A stretch of 64,000 bases of DNA from Labilibaculum sp. DW002 (GTDB lineage Bacteria > Bacteroidota > Bacteroidia > Bacteroidales > Marinifilaceae). The notes under the pieces were generated by a model, which ran no database searches, was not told where the DNA came from, and saw only the letters and a list, made by a program, of their open reading frames with translations. Both the position numbers and the translations under genes were made by a program. Positions 61,788 through 64,000 of the stretch are shown one piece after another (the stretch's first letter is position 1; each line of letters opens with the position of its first letter). The stretch lies in the NCBI RefSeq assembly GCF_029029525.1, contig NZ_JAKJSC010000001.1, positions 2,764,987-2,828,986 on the forward strand, written 5' to 3'.

Positions 61788-62597
61788 TTATGCGTTCGCC
61801 AATCGTTTCACAGTTTTCATGAAATTTTGAAGTCGCATTTCCGAAATTTTATTCTCCCAATACCCTTCTTCCTTAAAGTGGGAACCAACAATAAAAGCAG
61901 AAGCATATTCCCAATATTCTTGAATATTATCTGCAGTTATACCTGATCCAATTAAGACTGGAATCTGAATTTTATCTTTCAGGCATTTTAATTCGTGTAA
62001 ATAAACCGCTTTTCCTGTCGAAGATCCTGTAATAATCACTCCATCGCTCAAGAAAAATTCTGCCGCATGTGCTGTTTCATCAATATCTACATCCGAAGTA
62101 ATTGCATGCGAACTGTGTTTCTTTTTTATATCCGTGAAAACGGCAATATCTTCGGCACCAATTGTTTTCCGATAACGCATTAATTCCCCTGCGCAAGCAT
62201 CAATGTAGCCTTCGTCGGCAACATGACCAAATACAAATCCTTCGGCTCTAATAAATTGAAAATTTGCAGCTTTTGCGACAGCCAGCGCTTCTTTATTAGC
62301 CCCAGCCAGAATTTGTATTCCTAATGGTAATTGCACCGCATCACGTATTGCTTTTGCTACAACAGCCATTGCAGCTGTTATTTCTGGGCCAACAGAACCT
62401 TTCAGGTAAGGAACATCGTGCATGTTCTCAATCATGACAGCATCTAAGCCAACCTCTTCGTATGTTTTTGCTTCAGCTACTGCAATATCACAAATTTCGG
62501 CAAGAGAATATTTATTTTTAGGTGTACCCGGTAAGGCTTGCACGTGCACCATTCCAATTATGGATTTTTCCAATTGAAATAACTGACTACTTTTCAT
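61788..62597 (-). CDS. BtpA/SgcQ-family protein
   Basis: 269-aa TIM-barrel-like protein of the BtpA/SgcQ family. The N-terminus IIGMVHVQALPGTPK, followed by EVGLDAVMIENMHDVPYL and the glycine-rich LPLGIQILAG and VIITGSSTGKAV segments, matches it. BtpA affects photosystem I in cyanobacteria and SgcQ sits in a sugar-phosphate gene set in enterobacteria; the reaction in Bacteroidota is unknown. The gene lies 48 bp after the OmpA-family gene on the same strand, with a GC-rich palindrome in between. Confidence 0.85.
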   Translation of the reverse strand: MKSSQLFQLEKSIIGMVHVQALPGTPKNKYSLAEICDIAVAEAKTYEEVGLDAVMIENMHDVPYLKGSVGPEITAAMAVVAKAIRDAVQLPLGIQILAGANKEALAVAKAANFQFIRAEGFVFGHVADEGYIDACAGELMRYRKTIGAEDIAVFTDIKKKHSSHAITSDVDIDETAHAAEFFLSDGVIITGSSTGKAVYLHELKCLKDKIQIPVLIGSGITADNIQEYWEYASAFIVGSHFKEEGYWENKISEMRLQNFMKTVKRLANA

Positions 62598-62612
62598 ATT
62601 TGAAATTTAATA

Positions 62613-62640
62613 TTGTACGGACGCACCGCAGTGCGTCTCT
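62613..62640. repeat. REP-like GC-rich palindrome
   Basis: Stem GACGCAC (62620-62626) with GTGCGTC (62631-62637) and loop CGCA, extended by GTACG/CTCTAC flanks, standing out in AT-rich DNA. Short GC-rich palindromes of this kind are dispersed in many genomes; it may also act as a hairpin between the two genes. Confidence 0.55.
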
Positions 62641-62645
62641 ACTTA

Positions 62646-63656
62646 TTAATTTGTTTCCAATATCTTGAATAATTCATCCAATTTTGGCGTTAATATAATT
62701 TCGGTTCTACGGTTTTTGCTACGACCAACAGCTGAAGCATTTGAATCGATAGGAACATACTTGCTACGACCGGCAACGGTTAATCTTTTGGCATCAATCT
62801 GTTTGTTACGAACCAGAATACGAACAATTGAGGTAGCTCTTTTTACACTTAAATCCCAATTGTCTTTTAGTGCTCCGCTTCCATTGTAAGGAACATTGTC
62901 GGTATGTCCTTCAATCATTACATTGATATCTTTATTTTGAGCCAGAACTCCAGCTAAATGCCCTAATGCTTCAACTCCTCTTTGGTCAACTTGATAGCTT
63001 CCCGATTTGAATAGTAGCTTTTCATCCATGGAAACATATACTTTCCCATTTTTCGTAGTAATCGACAGTCCATTCCCTTCAAAACCAGTTAATGCATTCA
63101 TTACCTTTTGTTTTAAGGCGCGAACTACTTCATCTTTTCTATTTAAAGCAGACTCTAACTCTTGCAAGCGCTTATCTCTCCTATTTAGCTCGGCTTGTAA
63201 GGCATCCAACTTACGCTTTCGTGCATTCATTTCTTTTTCCAAAGCCAAAACCTCATCCTCGCGCAAGCGAAGTTCATTTTGTGCTTTTTTTATCTGCCCA
63301 AGCAAAACTTTTGTCTCTTTTGCATTACCAGCTTGCATTCCTGCCAATTGACTTAGTAAATCCTGATTGCTTTTTTCAATTCTGTTTAATCGTTCTCGAG
63401 CTGATTGCAGTCTTCTAGATATATCAAGTGTATCGGACAGTAAGTTTTTATATTTCTCATCTAAAACCTCCAATCTTCCACTTAATTCAGTATTTGCCTC
63501 ACTCAATTCAAGGTTTTTTTCCTTAACCATTTCTAATTCATCCTGGCAATTTTCTTGCTTGTTTTGAAGCTCTTGAAATTGTCTTGTAGGCACACAAGAA
63601 AAGCATAAAAAAACAGATACTAAGATGAATACTACGGGGCTCGCTTTTTTGAACAT
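62646..63656 (-). CDS. OmpA-family lipoprotein with long coiled coil
   Basis: 336-aa cell-envelope protein. The signal peptide ends in CFSC, making lipidated Cys21 likely. Residues about 30-200 form a long coiled coil with heptad-like charged stretches (LSEANTELSGRLEVLDEKYK, LRLREDEVLALEKEMNARKR). The OmpA peptidoglycan-binding domain covers about 215-330, with INVMIEGHTDNVPYNG and LSVKRATSIVRILVR and the TVAGRSKYVPID motif. It would tether the outer membrane to peptidoglycan; it resembles MotB/OmpA-type stabilisers. Probably transcribed with the BtpA-family gene. Confidence 0.92.
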   Translation of the reverse strand: MFKKASPVVFILVSVFLCFSCVPTRQFQELQNKQENCQDELEMVKEKNLELSEANTELSGRLEVLDEKYKNLLSDTLDISRRLQSARERLNRIEKSNQDLLSQLAGMQAGNAKETKVLLGQIKKAQNELRLREDEVLALEKEMNARKRKLDALQAELNRRDKRLQELESALNRKDEVVRALKQKVMNALTGFEGNGLSITTKNGKVYVSMDEKLLFKSGSYQVDQRGVEALGHLAGVLAQNKDINVMIEGHTDNVPYNGSGALKDNWDLSVKRATSIVRILVRNKQIDAKRLTVAGRSKYVPIDSNASAVGRSKNRRTEIILTPKLDELFKILETN

Positions 63657-63702
63657 GTTTAAATTGTACTTTTGTTAGTAATGAAACTTGCACTTCTACA
63701 AG

Positions 63703-63710
63703 CAAATATA
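63703..63710 (-). promoter_or_regulatory. -7 element of the OmpA-BtpA unit
   Basis: Minus strand TATATTTG, a perfect TAnnTTTG, 47 nt upstream of the OmpA-family start. The -33 TTG is not clear. Confidence 0.4.
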
Positions 63711-63778
63711 GGAATCTGCTATGGGATCACCACACACGAATGAAAGAATACTTTAGTTTTTATTATTATCTTCGTGCA

Positions 63779-63786
63779 TAATTTTG
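63779..63786 (+). promoter_or_regulatory. -7 element of dxs
   Basis: TAATTTTG followed by C, a perfect TAnnTTTG, 89 nt before the dxs start. No TTG at the usual -33 distance. Confidence 0.4.
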
Positions 63787-63874
63787 CTTCCAGAATGATC
63801 TGTTTATCTAGCATTAGCTAAAAATAATAAACAAATTCTTATTCTGTTAAACGATTGTAAAGGGGATTTCGTAC

Positions 63875-64000
63875 ATGGCCAAGTCTGAGAAACCACTATT
63901 GGATCAAATCAACTTCCCATCCGACCTAAAAAAGGTCTCTGAAGATGATCTAATTCAAGTTTGTACAGAGCTTCGTCAGGAGATTATCGAACAAGTTTCT
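63875..64000 (+). CDS. dxs: 1-deoxy-D-xylulose-5-phosphate synthase, N-terminus only
   Basis: First 42 codons of DXS, which condenses pyruvate and glyceraldehyde 3-phosphate in the first step of the MEP isoprenoid pathway. It begins MAKSEKPLLDQINFPSDLKK and continues VSEDDLIQVCTELRQEIIEQ, the standard DXS opening. The gene runs off the right edge of the window in frame. Thiamine-diphosphate motifs lie beyond the end. Confidence 0.88.
   Translation, partial: MAKSEKPLLDQINFPSDLKKVSEDDLIQVCTELRQEIIEQVS

Overview
This is AT-rich chromosomal DNA from a member of the Bacteroidota. The gene content suggests a free-living, probably marine, member of the Bacteroidia, but I cannot name a genus from sequence alone. 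The support is a SusC/SusD polysaccharide-utilisation locus, a type IX secretion sorting tail on a secreted nuclease, M56/BlaI and two-component-propeller regulators, several Bacteroidota domain families of unknown function, and promoters of the Bacteroidota type (-33 TTG, -7 TAnnTTTG) in place of the classical -35/-10 pair.

Layout. 1-9353: a minus-strand xylan locus running susC, susD, surface glycan-binding lipoprotein, GH10 endoxylanase, GH3-PA14 beta-xylosidase (cut by the left edge). Glycan is bound and cleaved at the surface, imported through SusCD and reduced to xylose. 9668-11576: a soluble PAS-PAS histidine kinase overlapping a stand-alone receiver protein. 11719-13958: a 49-aa small gene, a small exported protein and dGTPase. 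14363-20334: a complete five-gene MacAB-TolC-type export operon with a good promoter and terminator. 20494-29991: housekeeping and conserved unknowns (tsaB, DUF3108, efp, SpoIIE phosphatase, tyrS, DUF3667, cvpA, a GH3-type adenylating enzyme). 30090-31373: two tandem deoxynucleoside kinases. 32085-33275: kbl.

33661-34978 is the most unusual stretch. Three intact tRNA-Asn genes are followed by decayed tRNA-Asn copies inside 253-bp tandem repeats, and by a GIY-YIG nuclease gene whose stop codon lies in a tRNA-Asn anticodon-loop remnant. The nuclease unit is flanked by 105-bp near-identical direct repeats, each consisting of a tRNA 3' half and a terminator. This looks like a small tRNA-associated element.

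35043-46379: PAP2 phosphatase, MFS transporter, secreted endonuclease I, a TonB receptor paired with a four-repeat lipoprotein, typA and a ferredoxin. 46597-49787: a PadR/PspC envelope-stress-like cluster in which the main PspC gene carries a frameshift. 50060-51708: a putative barrel protein and 3-methyladenine glycosylase. 52105-56301: rplM-rpsI-rpsB-tsf, then pyrH and frr. 56408-58072: an M56 peptidase/BlaI pair lying between frr and a decayed copy of the frr 3' end, which suggests an insertion. 58384-63656: a giant propeller histidine kinase, a BtpA-family protein and an OmpA-family lipoprotein. The window ends in the first 42 codons of dxs.

Where several start codons were possible I preferred the one that places a signal peptide or conserved N-terminus correctly. 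Ribosome-binding sites are weak throughout, as is usual in this phylum. All family names come from reading motifs by eye; no database search was made.
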